This document shows positions 45,752 to 54,773 of a DNA stretch of 64,000 nt, piece after piece (positions within the stretch are counted from its first letter, which is position 1; each line of letters opens with the position of its first letter). The notes under the pieces were generated by a model. That model did not search any database. It was not told the origin of the DNA and was given only the letters and a program-made list of their open reading frames with translations. The position numbers and the translations under genes are program-made. The DNA comes from Pseudoxanthomonas sp. 3HH-4. Lineage in GTDB: Bacteria > Pseudomonadota > Gammaproteobacteria > Xanthomonadales > Xanthomonadaceae. The stretch spans positions 1,026,983 to 1,090,982 of the forward strand of contig NZ_VFPB01000001.1 in NCBI RefSeq assembly GCF_006716465.1, in the 5' to 3' direction.

Positions 45752-46354
45752 ATGACCGATCTGTACGCCGAAGCCCTCGCCACGTTCGCCACGCTCTTCG
45801 GCGAGGCCAAGTCGTCGGGCACCGAAGTCGAGCCCAACGCGATGACGCTGGCCACCGCCACGCCGGACGGTCGTCCTTCCGCACGCACCGTATTGCTGAA
45901 GGCGTTCGACGAACTCGGCTTCGTCTTCTACACCCATACCCATAGCCAGAAGGGGCGCGAGTTGCACGACAATCCGTGGGCCGCCCTGCTGTTCCTGTGG
46001 CGCAGCCTGCGCGACGCCGGCATCCAGGTACGCGTGGAAGGCACCGTGACGCCCGTCAGTGATGCGGAAGCCGATGGCTACTTCGCCTCGCGCCCGCGCC
46101 AGAGCCAATTGGGTGCCTGGGCGTCGATCCAGTCCGAGACGCTGGATTCGCGCGAGGCCTTCGAGACGCGCATGGCGGAGGTGGAAGCACGCTTCGCCGG
46201 TACCGATGTGCCGCGCCCGGACGGATGGAGTGGTTACCGCGTGGCGCCGGAAGCGATCGAGTTCTGGTACGGCGCCCAGTTCCGGCTGCACGAGCGCTGG
46301 CGTTATGAATGCGATGCCGCCGGTGCGTGGAGCAAGCGGATGTTGTTTCCTTGA
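45752..46354 (+). CDS. pdxH: Pyridoxamine 5'-phosphate oxidase
   Basis: 200 residues from the ATG at 45752. FMN enzyme that makes PLP from PNP/PMP. FMN and substrate motifs: [54 protein letters not shown] and [16 protein letters not shown]. Ends with MLFP. Its stop overlaps the next start (TTGA). Confidence 0.95.
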   Translation: MTDLYAEALATFATLFGEAKSSGTEVEPNAMTLATATPDGRPSARTVLLKAFDELGFVFYTHTHSQKGRELHDNPWAALLFLWRSLRDAGIQVRVEGTVTPVSDAEADGYFASRPRQSQLGAWASIQSETLDSREAFETRMAEVEARFAGTDVPRPDGWSGYRVAPEAIEFWYGAQFRLHERWRYECDAAGAWSKRMLFP

Positions 46355-46803
46355 GCGCTATCCGCATCGCCGCGGCCACGCCGGAGGACATCGCGGCATG
46401 GGCCGCCCTGCGCCTGGCGCTGTGGCCCGATGCCGACCTTGCGGAACTGCGTGAGGAAGCGCTTGCCTGGGATGCCGCCTCGGCCGTCGCCCTGCTGGCG
46501 TTCGATGCCCGCGGCTGCGCGATCGGCCTGGCCGAAGCCAGTCTGCGGCACGACTACGTCAATGGCACCGACGGCTCGCCGGTGGGCTTCCTGGAAGGCT
46601 GGTATGTCGATCCTGCATGGCGCGGCCATGGCGTGGGACGCGCGCTGGCTGCAGAAGTCGAAGCCTGGACGCGGGCACGGGGCTGTGCGGAACTGGCGTC
46701 CGATGCGCTGCTCGACAATACCGCCAGCCATGCCGCGCACGCGGCCTGCGGTTTCGAGGAGACCGAGCGCGTGGTGTATTTCCGCAAGCGGCTGGTCGAC
46801 TGA
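46351..46803 (+). CDS. AAC(6')-type aminoglycoside N-acetyltransferase (GNAT)
   Basis: 150 residues from the TTG at 46351 overlapping the pdxH stop. GNAT fold with the AAC(6') pattern: [46 protein letters not shown], acetyl-CoA site [20 protein letters not shown] and a C-terminal [19 protein letters not shown]. These residues recall AAC(6') enzymes of Stenotrophomonas, which acetylate the 6'-amino group of tobramycin, amikacin and relatives. In this family the gene is usually an intrinsic chromosomal determinant; activity in this strain is inferred from similarity only. Confidence 0.82.
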   Translation: MSAIRIAAATPEDIAAWAALRLALWPDADLAELREEALAWDAASAVALLAFDARGCAIGLAEASLRHDYVNGTDGSPVGFLEGWYVDPAWRGHGVGRALAAEVEAWTRARGCAELASDALLDNTASHAAHAACGFEETERVVYFRKRLVD

Positions 46804-46806
46804 GCC

Positions 46807-47601
46807 ATGGGCCCGCAACGCATCGTCTGCCTCACCGAGGAGCCCACCGAGACACTGTATGCGCTGGTCGAGCAGGATCGCATCGTCGGCATCAGCGGGT
46901 TCACCGTGCGGCCGCCGCAGGCGCGCAAGGAGAAGCCGAAGGTCAGCGCGTTCACCAGCGCGAAGATCGGCGAGATCCTGAAGCTGCAGCCGGATCTCGC
47001 GATCGGTTTCTCCGACATCCAGGCTGATATCGCCGCCGAACTCGTGCGGCAGGGCGTGGAGGTCTGGATCAGCAATCACCGCAGCGTGGACGGCATCGTC
47101 GACTACGTGCGGCGGCTCGGCGCACTGGTCGGTGCCGCCGCGCGCGCCAACGAGTACGCCGATGCGCTGCAGCGCGGGCTGGATGACGTGCGTGCACAGG
47201 CGGCGCGCCTGCCGCGCCGGCCGGCGGTCTACTTCGAGGAGTGGGACGAACCGCAGATCACCGGCATCCGCTGGGTGTCGGAACTGATCGGCATCGCAGG
47301 CGGTGACGACGTGTTTCCGGAACTGGCCAAGGAGTCGCTGGCGAAGCACCGCATCCTCGCCGATGGAAGCGAGGTCGTACGACGCGCGCCGGACATCATC
47401 CTCGGCTCGTGGTGTGGCAAGAAGTTCCGCCCCGACAAGGTCGCGCAACGGCCGGGTTGGGATGCCATTCCCGCCGTGCGCGACGGCGAGCTGCACGAGA
47501 TCAAGTCGCCGCTTATCCTGCAGCCTGGGCCGGCGGCGCTGACGGATGGTGTACGGGCGATCGCGGCGATCGTGCAGGCGTGGGCGGCGCGGTGGGCGTG
47601 A
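46807..47601 (+). CDS. BtuF-like periplasmic-binding-fold protein lacking a signal peptide
   Basis: 264 residues. The cobalamin/metal SBP fold (helical backbone type): RIVCLTEEPTETLYALVEQD, VSAFTSAKIGEILKLQPDLA, YFEEWDEPQITGIRWVSELI and a C-terminal SPLILQPGPAALTDGVRAIA. Classical BtuF proteins are exported; here the first residue is followed directly by the mature domain (MGPQRIVCL). No ABC permease or ATPase is adjacent. It may be a cytoplasmic cobinamide/metal handling protein, or its start may be misjudged; no better upstream start was found. It follows the AAC gene by 3 nt. Confidence 0.75.
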   Translation: MGPQRIVCLTEEPTETLYALVEQDRIVGISGFTVRPPQARKEKPKVSAFTSAKIGEILKLQPDLAIGFSDIQADIAAELVRQGVEVWISNHRSVDGIVDYVRRLGALVGAAARANEYADALQRGLDDVRAQAARLPRRPAVYFEEWDEPQITGIRWVSELIGIAGGDDVFPELAKESLAKHRILADGSEVVRRAPDIILGSWCGKKFRPDKVAQRPGWDAIPAVRDGELHEIKSPLILQPGPAALTDGVRAIAAIVQAWAARWA

Positions 47602-47615
47602 GGCTGGTGTCCGTG

Positions 47616-47742
47616 GTAGGAGCGACGTAAGTCGCGACCGCGGACTGGACGTCGCGAGGCAGAATGGGACGTTCGCGATCCTCACGCTTGCCATGGGTCG
47701 ATGTCACGGATGGCGTACGGTCGCGACTTACGTCGTTCCTGC
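47616..47742. repeat. 127-nt REP composite (BIME-like), copy 2
   Basis: GTAGGAGCGACGTAAGTCGC at 47616 and a slightly decayed inverted arm at 47719-47742 (GTTCCTGC end). The interior shares CGACCGCGGA after the left arm and TGGCGTACG before the right arm with copy 1. Lies between two convergent genes. Confidence 0.85.
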
Positions 47743-47760
47743 ATGGGGACAAGCTGGCCG

Positions 47761-48213
47761 TCAGAAATTCCGCTGGAACTTCACCGTCTCGGTTCGCCCG
47801 CCGGCCGTCACCACGATTTCGAAACGGTAGGAATTGCGCGGCGAGATGCGCGCCGTGCCTATATGGTCCGCGTAGCCGCCGGCGTCGACCTTGCGTAGCG
47901 TGATGGCCTGCCGCGCGCCGGACAGGTCGTGCGCGGTGACGCTGACGTCGCCCTCCGCATCGACCTCTTCCCCACCGTCCACGGTGCGCAGCGCGACCAG
48001 CACCAGCGCCGTGCCGTCGTCGCGTGGCACGCCGTACTGCCTGGCGACCGCCTCGCTCAACGCCAGCGTCGGCAGCGCGTTGTAGCGCACGCGCAGGGAA
48101 CCGAAGTCGGCCTCGGCCGGCGTGGCTTGCACGAACTCCGCGGTGCGCGGAGCCTCGCCGCCGGAGCAGGCGGACAGCAGGACCAGGGCGAGCGGGGCGG
48201 CGAATCGTTTCAT
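47761..48213 (-). CDS. DUF4426-like lipoprotein
   Basis: 150 residues from the ATG at 48213. Lipoprotein signal RFAAPLALVLLSACSGGE. The mature part matches the DUF4426 pattern: FGSLRVRYNALPTLALSEAV, ARQYGVPRDDGTALVLVALR, VTAHDLSGARQAITL and NSYRFEIVVTAGGRTETVKF. It is a small Ig-like periplasmic protein of unknown role. It sits next to proC and yggS, as DUF4426 genes commonly do in gammaproteobacteria. Confidence 0.85.
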   Translation of the reverse strand: MKRFAAPLALVLLSACSGGEAPRTAEFVQATPAEADFGSLRVRYNALPTLALSEAVARQYGVPRDDGTALVLVALRTVDGGEEVDAEGDVSVTAHDLSGARQAITLRKVDAGGYADHIGTARISPRNSYRFEIVVTAGGRTETVKFQRNF

Positions 48214-48271
48214 GTGCATGGGGATGTGGGCCTGGGTAGCGTACGACGTCGGAAAGAAGGCGGATGCAGGC

Positions 48272-49117
48272 TCAGTCGTTCGCTGCAGACAACTCGCCGC
48301 CACGCACGGTGGCGGCGTGCACGGCCTGGGCCACCAGCGCCTCGAAGCCGCCTGCCTGGAAGGTCTCGATGGCCGCCTGCGTGGTGCCATTGGGCGAGGT
48401 GACGCGACGGCGCAGTTCGGCCGGTGTTTCACCGCTCTCGGTCAGCATGCGCGCCGCGCCCAGCATGGTCTGCAGTACCAGCGTGCGTGCCGCTTCGTCG
48501 GACAGGCCTTCCGCCTTCGCCGCCGCTTCCATCGCTTCGGCGAGCAGGAAGACATACGCGGGTCCGCTGCCCGATACGCCTGTGACCGCATCCATCGTGG
48601 CCTCTGTCTCGATCCACACGGTCGGACCTGCGGCGGACAGCAGCAGCTCGGCGCGCTGCCGACCCGCCGCATCGACTTCGCTGCTGGCATGCAGCCCGGT
48701 GACACCGGCACCCAGCAGGGCAGGCGTGTTGGGCATGCTGCGGACCACCGGCAGGCCTCCGCCCAGCCAGCGTTGCATCTGCGTGGTCGTGATGCCGGCC
48801 GCGATGGACACGGCGAGCGGGCGCTGCGACTGAGCCAGCGGTGCGAGGCCTTCGCATACCGCGCGCATCACCTGCGGCTTCACCGCGAACAACCAGGTAT
48901 CGGCGCCGTATGCCGCCTCCGCCGCCTCGGCGAAGACCTGCACGCCGAAATCCGCCGCCAGCGCGGCACGCAGGGGTTCCGCGGGTTCCGCCACGCGGAT
49001 GCGCGAGGGATCCGCGCCACGCTTGAGCAGGCCGCCGATCAGGCTGCGCGCCATGTTGCCGCCGCCGACGAAGGCGAGCGGATGCGTCAGCAGAGGGGAA
49101 GTGTTCGAGCGGGTCAT
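48272..49117 (-). CDS. proC: Pyrroline-5-carboxylate reductase
   Basis: 281 residues from the ATG at 49117. Rossmann LAFVGGGNMARSLIGGLLKR, PVVRSMPNTPALLGAG, signature GVSGSGPAYVFLLAEAMEAA and RRRVTSPNGTTQAAIE. Last step of proline synthesis. Upstream yggS and downstream DUF4426 are usual neighbours. Confidence 0.96.
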   Translation of the reverse strand: MTRSNTSPLLTHPLAFVGGGNMARSLIGGLLKRGADPSRIRVAEPAEPLRAALAADFGVQVFAEAAEAAYGADTWLFAVKPQVMRAVCEGLAPLAQSQRPLAVSIAAGITTTQMQRWLGGGLPVVRSMPNTPALLGAGVTGLHASSEVDAAGRQRAELLLSAAGPTVWIETEATMDAVTGVSGSGPAYVFLLAEAMEAAAKAEGLSDEAARTLVLQTMLGAARMLTESGETPAELRRRVTSPNGTTQAAIETFQAGGFEALVAQAVHAATVRGGELSAAND

Positions 49118-49157
49118 GGGGTGGAGCCTCGTGGAAGTGGCGGGTTGGGGCGCGGCA

Positions 49158-49847
49158 TCAGGCGGTTCGCGCCGGTCGCGCGCCGAACAGTGCGGTGCCG
49201 ATGCGGACCATCGTGGCGCCATGCGCGATGGCCTGTGCGAAGTCGTCGCTCATGCCCATCGACAGGGTATCGATGCCGGGGTATCGCGATGCCAGCGCGT
49301 CCTGCAGCGACTTCATGCGGCTGAATGCAGCGGCGCGTGCGGTCGGGTCCGGATGCGGTGCGGGAATCGCCATCAGTCCACGCAGTCTCAAGCCAGGCGC
49401 GGCGGCAATGGCATCGGCCAGGGCCATAACGTCGTCGGGACGGCAGCCGTGCTTGCTCGCTTCGTCGTCGATGTTCACCTGGATGAGCACGTTCAGCGGT
49501 GGGCGATCCGTGGGTCGATAGCGTGACAGGGCGCCGATCAATGTGTGACGGTCTACCGTTTGCACCCAGTCGAAGATGCGCGCGGCGATCTCCGCCTTGT
49601 TGGATTGCAGGTGGCCGATGAGATGCCATTCCAGCCCCATGCCGGCCAGTTCGCCGATCTTCGCCTGTGCCTCCTGCACGTAGTTCTCGCCGAAGGCGCG
49701 CTGCCCGGCACGGGCCAGTGCGGCCACGGCGGCGGCAGGGTGCAGCTTGGACACGGCCAACAGATCGGGGACTGGCCGATGGGCGGCATCTGCTGCGTTT
49801 TCAAGACGTTGCAGGGTCTCGCTGAGAGCGTCGGCGAGCATGTTCAT
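49158..49847 (-). CDS. yggS: YggS family PLP homeostasis protein
   Basis: 229 residues from the ATG at 49847 (a second ATG at 49841 is equally possible). PLP-binding Lys in LLAVSKLHPAAAVAALARAG, FGENYVQEAQAKIGEL, WHLIGHLQSNKA, QVNIDDEASKHGC and LSMGMSDDFAQAIAHGATMV with VRIGTALFG. Non-catalytic PLP carrier that keeps free PLP in balance. Divergent from pilT. Confidence 0.95.
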   Translation of the reverse strand: MNMLADALSETLQRLENAADAAHRPVPDLLAVSKLHPAAAVAALARAGQRAFGENYVQEAQAKIGELAGMGLEWHLIGHLQSNKAEIAARIFDWVQTVDRHTLIGALSRYRPTDRPPLNVLIQVNIDDEASKHGCRPDDVMALADAIAAAPGLRLRGLMAIPAPHPDPTARAAAFSRMKSLQDALASRYPGIDTLSMGMSDDFAQAIAHGATMVRIGTALFGARPARTA

Positions 49848-49854
49848 CCAACCA

Positions 49855-49882
49855 TTGGCGGGAACGGCAAGGGCGCTATACT
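49855..49882 (+). promoter_or_regulatory. pilT promoter
   Basis: TTGGCG (49855-49860), 16-nt spacer, TATACT (49877-49882); start codon 52 nt further on, with GGGGAAG as RBS. Good sigma-70 shape. Confidence 0.6.
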
Positions 49883-49934
49883 GCCCTTCGGGGAAGTAAC
49901 GTTCCAGTTCGCAGCAACTTGGGGAAGCAGCGTC

Positions 49935-50972
49935 ATGGATATCGCCGAACTCTTGGCGTTCTCGGTAAAGAACAAGGCATCGGACCTCCACCTGTCAGCC
50001 GGCTTGCCGCCGATGATCCGCGTGGATGGCGACGTGCGCCGCATCAACATCCCGGCACTCGACCACAAGCAGGTGCACGCGCTGGTCTACGACATCATGT
50101 CGGACAAGCAGCGGCGCGACTTCGAGGAATTCCTGGAAGTCGACTTCTCGTTCGAAATCCCGTCGCTGGCGCGCTTCCGCGTCAACGCGTTCAACCAGAA
50201 CCGCGGCGCCGGCGCCGTCTTCCGTACCATTCCGTCGGAAGTGCTGACCCTGGAGGACCTGGGCTGCCCGCCGCTGTTCCGCGAGCTGATCCAGCAGCCG
50301 CAGGGCCTGATCCTGGTCACCGGCCCGACCGGCTCGGGCAAGTCGACCACGCTGGCGGCGATGATCGACCACATCAACAAGAACGAGTACGGGCACATCC
50401 TCAGCGTCGAGGACCCCATCGAGTTCGTGCACACCTCGCAGAAGTGCCTGATCAACCAGCGCGAAGTGCACCGCGATACGCATGGCTTCAACGAGGCGCT
50501 GCGTTCCGCCCTGCGTGAAGACCCCGACTACATCCTGGTCGGCGAGTTGCGCGACCTGGAAACCATCCGCCTGGCGCTGACCGCCGCGGAAACGGGTCAC
50601 CTGGTCTTCGCCACCCTGCACACCAGCTCGGCGGCAAAGACCATCGACCGCGTCATCGACGTGTTTCCCGCCGGCGAGAAGCCGATGGTGCGTTCGATGC
50701 TGTCCGAATCGTTGCGTGCGGTCATTTCGCAGGCGCTGCTGAAGAAGATCGGCGGCGGCCGTACTGCAGCGTGGGAAATCATGGTGGGCACGCCGGCCAT
50801 CCGCAACCTGATCCGTGAGGACAAAGTGGCGCAGATGTACTCGTCCATCCAGACCGGCCAGAACTACGGAATGATGACCCTGGACCAGCATCTGCAGGAC
50901 CTGGTGAAGCGCAGCCTCATCACCCGGCAGCAGGCCAAGGAATACGCCAAGGAAAAGCGTCTGTTCGAGTAA
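49935..50972 (+). CDS. pilT: Twitching motility ATPase PilT
   Basis: 345 residues. PilT retraction ATPase of type IV pili. Walker A GPTGSGKS at 130-137, Asp box ILSVEDPIEFVH, Walker B DPDYILVGELRD, His box TGHLVFATLHTSSAAKTIDR; C-terminal AIRNLIRE, the PilT motif needed for retraction. N-terminal PAS-like segment MDIAELLAFSVKNKASDLHL. Followed by the paralogue pilU. Confidence 0.97.
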   Translation: MDIAELLAFSVKNKASDLHLSAGLPPMIRVDGDVRRINIPALDHKQVHALVYDIMSDKQRRDFEEFLEVDFSFEIPSLARFRVNAFNQNRGAGAVFRTIPSEVLTLEDLGCPPLFRELIQQPQGLILVTGPTGSGKSTTLAAMIDHINKNEYGHILSVEDPIEFVHTSQKCLINQREVHRDTHGFNEALRSALREDPDYILVGELRDLETIRLALTAAETGHLVFATLHTSSAAKTIDRVIDVFPAGEKPMVRSMLSESLRAVISQALLKKIGGGRTAAWEIMVGTPAIRNLIREDKVAQMYSSIQTGQNYGMMTLDQHLQDLVKRSLITRQQAKEYAKEKRLFE

Positions 50973-50978
50973 GGCCAG

Positions 50979-51090
50979 TAATTCGTGATTCGTGATTTGT
51001 GATTCGTCAATAGCCGGGGTTCTGATGCGGTGATGCACAGTGGATCGTCAAGGCAATGGCTCTTGCGAATCACGTCTCACGTCTCACGAA
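50979..51090. repeat. Short tandem/inverted repeat spacer between pilT and pilU
   Basis: Three imperfect direct copies of GTGATTCGT (50980-51006) are followed about 60 nt later by CACGTCTCACGTCTCACG, and CGAATCAC (51066-51073) is the reverse complement of the first repeat unit. It can form a hairpin bridging the intergenic interval just before the pilU RBS (GAAAGGAG). Confidence 0.55.
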
Positions 51091-51114
51091 CCACGGCTCC
51101 GAAAGGAGCCACCC

Positions 51115-52245
51115 ATGAGCACCATCGATTTCACCTCGTTCCTCAAGCTGATGGCGCACCAGAAGGCGTCGGACCTGTTCATCACGTCCGGCATGCCGCC
51201 GTCCATCAAGGTGAACGGCAAGATCTCGCCGATCACGCAGACGCCGCTGACATCGCAGCAGTCGCGCGACCTGGTGCTGAACGTGATGACGCCGTCGCAG
51301 CGCGAGGAGTTCGAAAAGACCCACGAGTGCAACTTCGCCATCGGCGTAGCCGGCGTGGGCCGCTTCCGTGTCAGCTGCTTCTACCAGCGCAACCAGGTGG
51401 GCATGGTGCTGCGCCGGATCGAGACGCGCATCCCGACCATCGAAGAACTGAACCTGCCGCCTGTCATCAAGACGCTGGCCATGACCAAGCGCGGCATCAT
51501 CATCTTCGTCGGCGCCACGGGCACGGGTAAGTCCACCTCGCTGGCGGCGATGATCGGCTACCGCAACCAGAATTCCACCGGCCACATCATCACCATCGAA
51601 GACCCCATCGAGTTCGTGCACAAGCACGAGGGCTGCATCATCACGCAGCGCGAAGTGGGCATCGACACCGACAGCTGGGACGCGGCGCTGAAGAACACGC
51701 TGCGCCAGGCGCCGGACGTGATCATGATCGGCGAAGTGCGCACCCGCGAGGGCATGGACCACGCCATCGCCTTCGCCGAAACCGGCCACCTGGTGCTGTG
51801 CACGCTGCACGCCAACAACGCCAACCAGGCGATGGACCGCATCATCAACTTCTTCCCGGAAGACCGTCGCACCCAGTTGCTGATGGACCTGTCGCTGAAC
51901 CTGAAGGGCGTGGTGGCGCAGCAGCTGATTCCCACCCCCGACGGCAAGGCGCGCCGCGTGGCGATGGAGATCCTGCTCGGCACGCCGCTGGTGCAGGACT
52001 ACATCCGCGAGGGCGAGGTGCACAAGCTGAAGGAAGTGATGAAGGAATCCACCAACCTCGGCATGAAGACCTTCGACCAGGCCCTGTTCGAGTTGTACCA
52101 GGCCGGCGAAATCAGCTACGAGGACGCGCTGCGCTTCGCCGATTCGCAGAACGAAGTACGCCTGCGCATCAAGCTGGCCCAGGGCGGCGACGCCCGCACG
52201 CTGGCGCAGGGGCTGGATGGCGTGGAGATTGCGGAAGTCCGCTGA
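51115..52245 (+). CDS. pilU: Twitching motility ATPase PilU
   Basis: 376 residues from the ATG at 51115, strong RBS AAAGGAG. PilT-like, longer at the C-terminus as usual for PilU. Walker A GATGTGKS at 133-140, HIITIEDPIEFVHKHEG, Walker B DVIMIGEVRT, His box TGHLVLCTLHANNANQAMDR, then NFFPEDRRTQLLMDLSLNLK. It assists PilT in retraction. The terminator at 52272 ends the operon. Confidence 0.97.
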   Translation: MSTIDFTSFLKLMAHQKASDLFITSGMPPSIKVNGKISPITQTPLTSQQSRDLVLNVMTPSQREEFEKTHECNFAIGVAGVGRFRVSCFYQRNQVGMVLRRIETRIPTIEELNLPPVIKTLAMTKRGIIIFVGATGTGKSTSLAAMIGYRNQNSTGHIITIEDPIEFVHKHEGCIITQREVGIDTDSWDAALKNTLRQAPDVIMIGEVRTREGMDHAIAFAETGHLVLCTLHANNANQAMDRIINFFPEDRRTQLLMDLSLNLKGVVAQQLIPTPDGKARRVAMEILLGTPLVQDYIREGEVHKLKEVMKESTNLGMKTFDQALFELYQAGEISYEDALRFADSQNEVRLRIKLAQGGDARTLAQGLDGVEIAEVR

Positions 52246-52269
52246 CCTCCGCCCGACGCGTCATAGGGA

Positions 52270-52295
52270 AAGGGGCGAGCGACCGCCCCTTTTTC
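52270..52295 (+). terminator. Terminator after pilU
   Basis: GGGGCG (52272-52277), 6-nt loop, CGCCCC (52284-52289), then TTTTT. A textbook Rho-independent terminator 26 nt behind the stop. Confidence 0.92.
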
Positions 52296-52358
52296 GTGGG
52301 CGATCGCTTGCCCTCGAAGGACCTCTGGCACCTCATTGCACGACGGCTGAATCCGGTC

Positions 52359-52490
52359 ATGATCGAAGAGGTCGATGTTCTGGCGCGACGCAGTCCGTCG
52401 TTCCGAATGCTGTTGAACGGCGCCTGGACCTCGCGGATCGATTCGGCCGTCGTCGAGCAGCTGGTCAAGTACCGGAGCGCGCAATGGTGA
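52359..52490 (+). other. Doubtful short coding remnant
   Basis: A 43-codon frame (MIEEVDVLARRSPSFRMLLN, then SAVVEQLVKYRSAQW) with normal amino-acid character and no obvious RBS; the open frame actually extends upstream with DLWHLIARRLNP. It lies after the pilU terminator, so it would need its own promoter. It may be the tail of a decayed gene. No family recognised. Confidence 0.3.
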
Positions 52491-52500
52491 AGGCAATACG

Positions 52501-52536
52501 CAGGATGGGTTGAGCCGAAGGCGATACCCATCCTAC
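52501..52536 (-). repeat. GTAG-headed REP, second sequence type
   Basis: Read on the minus strand: GTAGGATGGGTATCGCC, a short loop, then GGCTCAACCCATCC. Stem GGATGGGT/ACCCATCC with an inner imperfect stem. Lies between the convergent pilU region and the CoA-transferase gene. Same GTAG head as the composites at 44764 and 47616 but with a different stem. Confidence 0.75.
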
Positions 52537-52544
52537 AGAGGGCT

Positions 52545-54074
52545 TCAGCCCTTCATGCTCCCCGTATCCAGCCACCGCTGGTGCCACGACAGCGCTTCCG
52601 GCAGCAGATGCGGGGTGTGCTTGCCGTAGCTGTGGTGCAGGGCGCGGTCGAAGTAATCCTGCAAAGCGTCGCGGTAGTCGGGATGCGCGCAGTTGTCGAT
52701 CAGCAGACGGGCGCGTTGTTTGGGCGTGAGGCCGCGCAGGTCGGCAAGGCCCTGTTCGGTCACGATGACGGAGACGTCGTGCTCGGTGTGGTCCACGTGG
52801 CTGACCATGGGCACCAGCGCGGAGATGCTGCCGCCCTTGGCGGTGCTCGGGCTGAGGAACACCGACATGAACCCGTTGCGGGCGAAATCGCCCGAGCCAC
52901 CGATGCCGTTTTGGATGCGGCTGCCCATCACGTGGGTGGAATTGACGTTGCCGTAGAGGTCGGCCTCGATCATGCCGTTCATGCCGATACAACCCAGGCG
53001 TCGCACGAGTTCGGGATGGTTGGACATCTCCTGCGTGCGCATGATGATGCGCTCGCGGTAGAAGGCGATGTCGCGCTTGAACGCCTCGTTCGCCTCCGGG
53101 CTGAGGGCGAAGCCGGTGCACGAGGCGACCTCCAGCACGCCTTCGCGCAACAGGTCGAGCATGCCGTCCTGGATGACCTCGGTGAACGCGGTTAGGCCAC
53201 GGAAACCGCTCTTCGCCAGGCCGGCCAGCACCGCGTTGGGGATGTTGCCCACGCCGGACTGCAACGGCAGCAGGTTCGGCGGCAGGCGGCCGAGCTTGAC
53301 CTCGTGCTTGAGGAAGTCGATCAGGTATCCGGCGATGCGCTCGCTGGTGGTGTCGATGGGCGTGAACGGGCTGTTGCGGTCCGGGCCGTTCGTGCGCACC
53401 ACCGCAACGATCTTGGCCGGGTCGCAGTGCAGCGCGGTGTCGCCGATGCGGTCGCGCACGTGTTCCAGCGGAATCGGTTTGCGGTGCGGCGGCAGCGCCG
53501 TGCCGTAGTAGATGTCGTGCATGCCTTCGAGGTCGGCGGGCTGCCAGTCGTTGACCTCCACGATGACCTTCTTCGCCAGGTCCAGCCAGGTCTTGTTGTT
53601 GCCGACCGAGGTGGACGGCACCAGTGTTCCGTCCTCGCGGATCGACGACACCTCGATCACCGCCGTATCGATGGGGCCGTAGAAGCCGAACCACACATGC
53701 TGGGCGACGTGGCTCAGGTGGATGTCGATGTAGTCCAGCGTGCCGTCGTTGATGCGCTTGCGTGCGTCCGGATCGCTCTGGAACGGCATGCGCAGGGCGA
53801 TGGCATCGGCCTTGGCGAGCGCGCCATCCAGTTCCGGCGCGGTAGAAGCGCCAGTCATCAGCTTGATCTGGAAGGGGAGGCCGGCGGCGTGCGCCTGTTC
53901 GATGCGCGAGGCCAGTGCCAGCGGCACGGCCTTGGGGTAGCCGGAGCCGGTGAAGCCGCTCATGGCGACGGTCTCTCCAGGCTGGATGAGGCTTGCGGCG
54001 TGTTCGGCGCTGATCACGCGGTCGCGCAGGCCGGCGTGGCGGATACGGTCTTCATGCATCGGGATGGGCATCAA
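52545..54074 (-). CDS. Acetyl-CoA hydrolase/transferase (succinate-CoA transferase type)
   Basis: 509 residues. Class I CoA-transferase of the AarC/ScpC/Ach1 group. Catalytic Glu299 in [19 protein letters not shown], the oxyanion-hole segment [13 protein letters not shown], CoA-binding [10 protein letters not shown] and [17 protein letters not shown]. It moves CoA between short-chain acyls such as acetate, propionate and succinate. The N-terminal start is uncertain by a few codons (ATGs at 54074, 54071 and 54059). Confidence 0.9.
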   Translation of the reverse strand: MMPIPMHEDRIRHAGLRDRVISAEHAASLIQPGETVAMSGFTGSGYPKAVPLALASRIEQAHAAGLPFQIKLMTGASTAPELDGALAKADAIALRMPFQSDPDARKRINDGTLDYIDIHLSHVAQHVWFGFYGPIDTAVIEVSSIREDGTLVPSTSVGNNKTWLDLAKKVIVEVNDWQPADLEGMHDIYYGTALPPHRKPIPLEHVRDRIGDTALHCDPAKIVAVVRTNGPDRNSPFTPIDTTSERIAGYLIDFLKHEVKLGRLPPNLLPLQSGVGNIPNAVLAGLAKSGFRGLTAFTEVIQDGMLDLLREGVLEVASCTGFALSPEANEAFKRDIAFYRERIIMRTQEMSNHPELVRRLGCIGMNGMIEADLYGNVNSTHVMGSRIQNGIGGSGDFARNGFMSVFLSPSTAKGGSISALVPMVSHVDHTEHDVSVIVTEQGLADLRGLTPKQRARLLIDNCAHPDYRDALQDYFDRALHHSYGKHTPHLLPEALSWHQRWLDTGSMKG

Positions 54075-54140
54075 CGAGGCGAAATGGGAATTATCGCCCC
54101 ACAGGATACGGGCGTCGGCTCACGCACGGATTGCGCCGGA

Positions 54141-54686
54141 TCAATGTCCCGCCGCGATCATCCATGGCGGCCGTTGCTTCGAAGCGCGGCGGAAGGCCGG
54201 GCAATCCTCGCGGTGCGCACCGGGCAGATAGCCCAGGCTCATCAGGAACTCGTTGGTGATCTCGCCGCCGGTGAAGCGGAAGGTCTTCTTGAACAGCTTG
54301 ATCCAGTCGGCTTTCGGCAAAGGATGGTGGGCGTCCAGCCACGCGGCGAATCCGCCGTGGGTCGTCCGCAGCCGCCGGATGACCTGTGCGTTGTGGATCG
54401 CGGCCTCGACCTTCAGCCGGTTGCGGATGATGCCGGCGTCCGCCATCAGCCGGGCGCGGTCCTCCTCGCCATAAAGGGCCACCGTATCCACGTCGAAGCC
54501 GCTGTAGGCGGCGCGGAAGCCCTCGCGCTTCTTCAGCATCGTCTCCCAGCTCAGGCCGGCCTGGTTGATTTCCAGCAGCAGGCGCTCGAACAGGACCGCT
54601 TCGTCGCGCTGCGGGAAGCCGTACTCGCGATCGTGGTAGGGGCCGTGCAGCGGGTGGCCGGGGGCGATGTCGCAGTATCCAGACAT
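54141..54686 (-). CDS. tag: DNA-3-methyladenine glycosylase I
   Basis: 181 residues from the ATG at 54686. Base-excision repair glycosylase removing 3-methyladenine. Zinc ligands Cys5 and His18 (YHDREYGFP) and the C-terminal His/Cys of HREDCPAF; catalytic region [20 protein letters not shown] and [13 protein letters not shown]. Divergent from algH. Confidence 0.95.
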   Translation of the reverse strand: MSGYCDIAPGHPLHGPYHDREYGFPQRDEAVLFERLLLEINQAGLSWETMLKKREGFRAAYSGFDVDTVALYGEEDRARLMADAGIIRNRLKVEAAIHNAQVIRRLRTTHGGFAAWLDAHHPLPKADWIKLFKKTFRFTGGEITNEFLMSLGYLPGAHREDCPAFRRASKQRPPWMIAAGH

Positions 54687-54773
54687 GGTGAAGGGGGTCG
54701 AGCGGGGATTCCCGATTCTAGGCGGTCTTGCGGACAGGAACCGCCCGCGCGCGTCCGGGCTAGAATGGCGACC

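Noticed and set aside
50979..51090. Possible CRISPR array
   Set aside because: Units are 9 nt, imperfect and without unique spacers; no cas genes in the window.
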